Source: VMDH01 sp038108875 (GTDB lineage Bacteria > Pseudomonadota > Gammaproteobacteria > Magnimaribacterales > D2472). From it: a stretch of 24,660 bases of DNA. Of this stretch, positions 24,652 to 24,660 are shown in pieces (positions within the stretch are counted from its first letter, which is position 1; each line of letters starts with the position of its first letter). The notes below the pieces were generated by a model. The model made no database searches, had not been told where the DNA came from, and was given only the letters and a program-made list of their open reading frames with translations. Position numbers and translations under genes: made by a program. The DNA is taken from assembly GCA_038108875.1 (NCBI GenBank), contig JAYNII010000015.1, positions 1 to 24,660 of the forward strand, written 5' to 3'.

Positions 24652-24660
24652 ATTCCTGGA

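Overview
The window is an AT-rich, gene-dense chromosomal segment. It looks like a streamlined marine gammaproteobacterium, possibly SAR86-like. That placement is inferred from gene content (TonB receptor, S9 peptidase, malate synthase G, MarC, RhlE), low GC, very short intergenic gaps and many overlapping genes. No rRNA, tRNA, insertion sequence, CRISPR array or phage gene was seen. No gene-free stretch reaches 300 bases.

Region 1 (53-8410, minus strand) is one tight operon, read from right to left. It encodes a TonB-dependent outer-membrane receptor, HyuA-type and HyuB-type ATP-dependent hydantoinase subunits, an isochorismatase-fold amidase resembling N-carbamoylsarcosine amidase, and an apparently exported M20 metallohydrolase. 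The order suggests capture of a cyclic ureide, imide or lactam compound across the outer membrane, ATP-driven ring opening, and release of the amino acid. The exact substrate cannot be read from the sequence. HyuB and the amidase are in the same frame and separated only by a TAG stop codon.

Region 2 (8505-12777, plus strand) is divergent from region 1. It holds overlapping genes for a class III CoA-transferase, an HMG-CoA-lyase-family enzyme, a LOG-family nucleotide phosphoribohydrolase and a lipoprotein-like amidase.

Region 3 (12770-16832) has malate synthase G (minus), a divergent threonine-synthase-like PLP enzyme (plus) and a six-helix membrane protein (minus). Both convergent gene pairs overlap at their 3' ends.

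Region 4 (16857-20766, minus) carries a large FG-GAP propeller protein with a lipobox and a beta-barrel-like C-terminus, a secreted PDZ protein and a MarC-family membrane protein. A strong 16-bp hairpin lies between the PDZ stop codon and the FG-GAP signal peptide, where no ATG or GTG start exists.

Region 5 (20852-24615) has a secreted S9 peptidase and an RhlE-type DEAD-box helicase (both plus), and a small EthD-domain protein (minus).

Several promoter-proximal genes (8505, 20766, 20852, 24615) start 6-8 nt after a -10-like box and lack a Shine-Dalgarno sequence, which suggests leaderless transcripts. The TonB receptor and PDZ genes instead have a short leader with a ribosome site. The least ordinary points are the receptor-hydantoinase operon, the propeller-barrel lipoprotein with its unresolved start, and the recurrent leaderless architecture.
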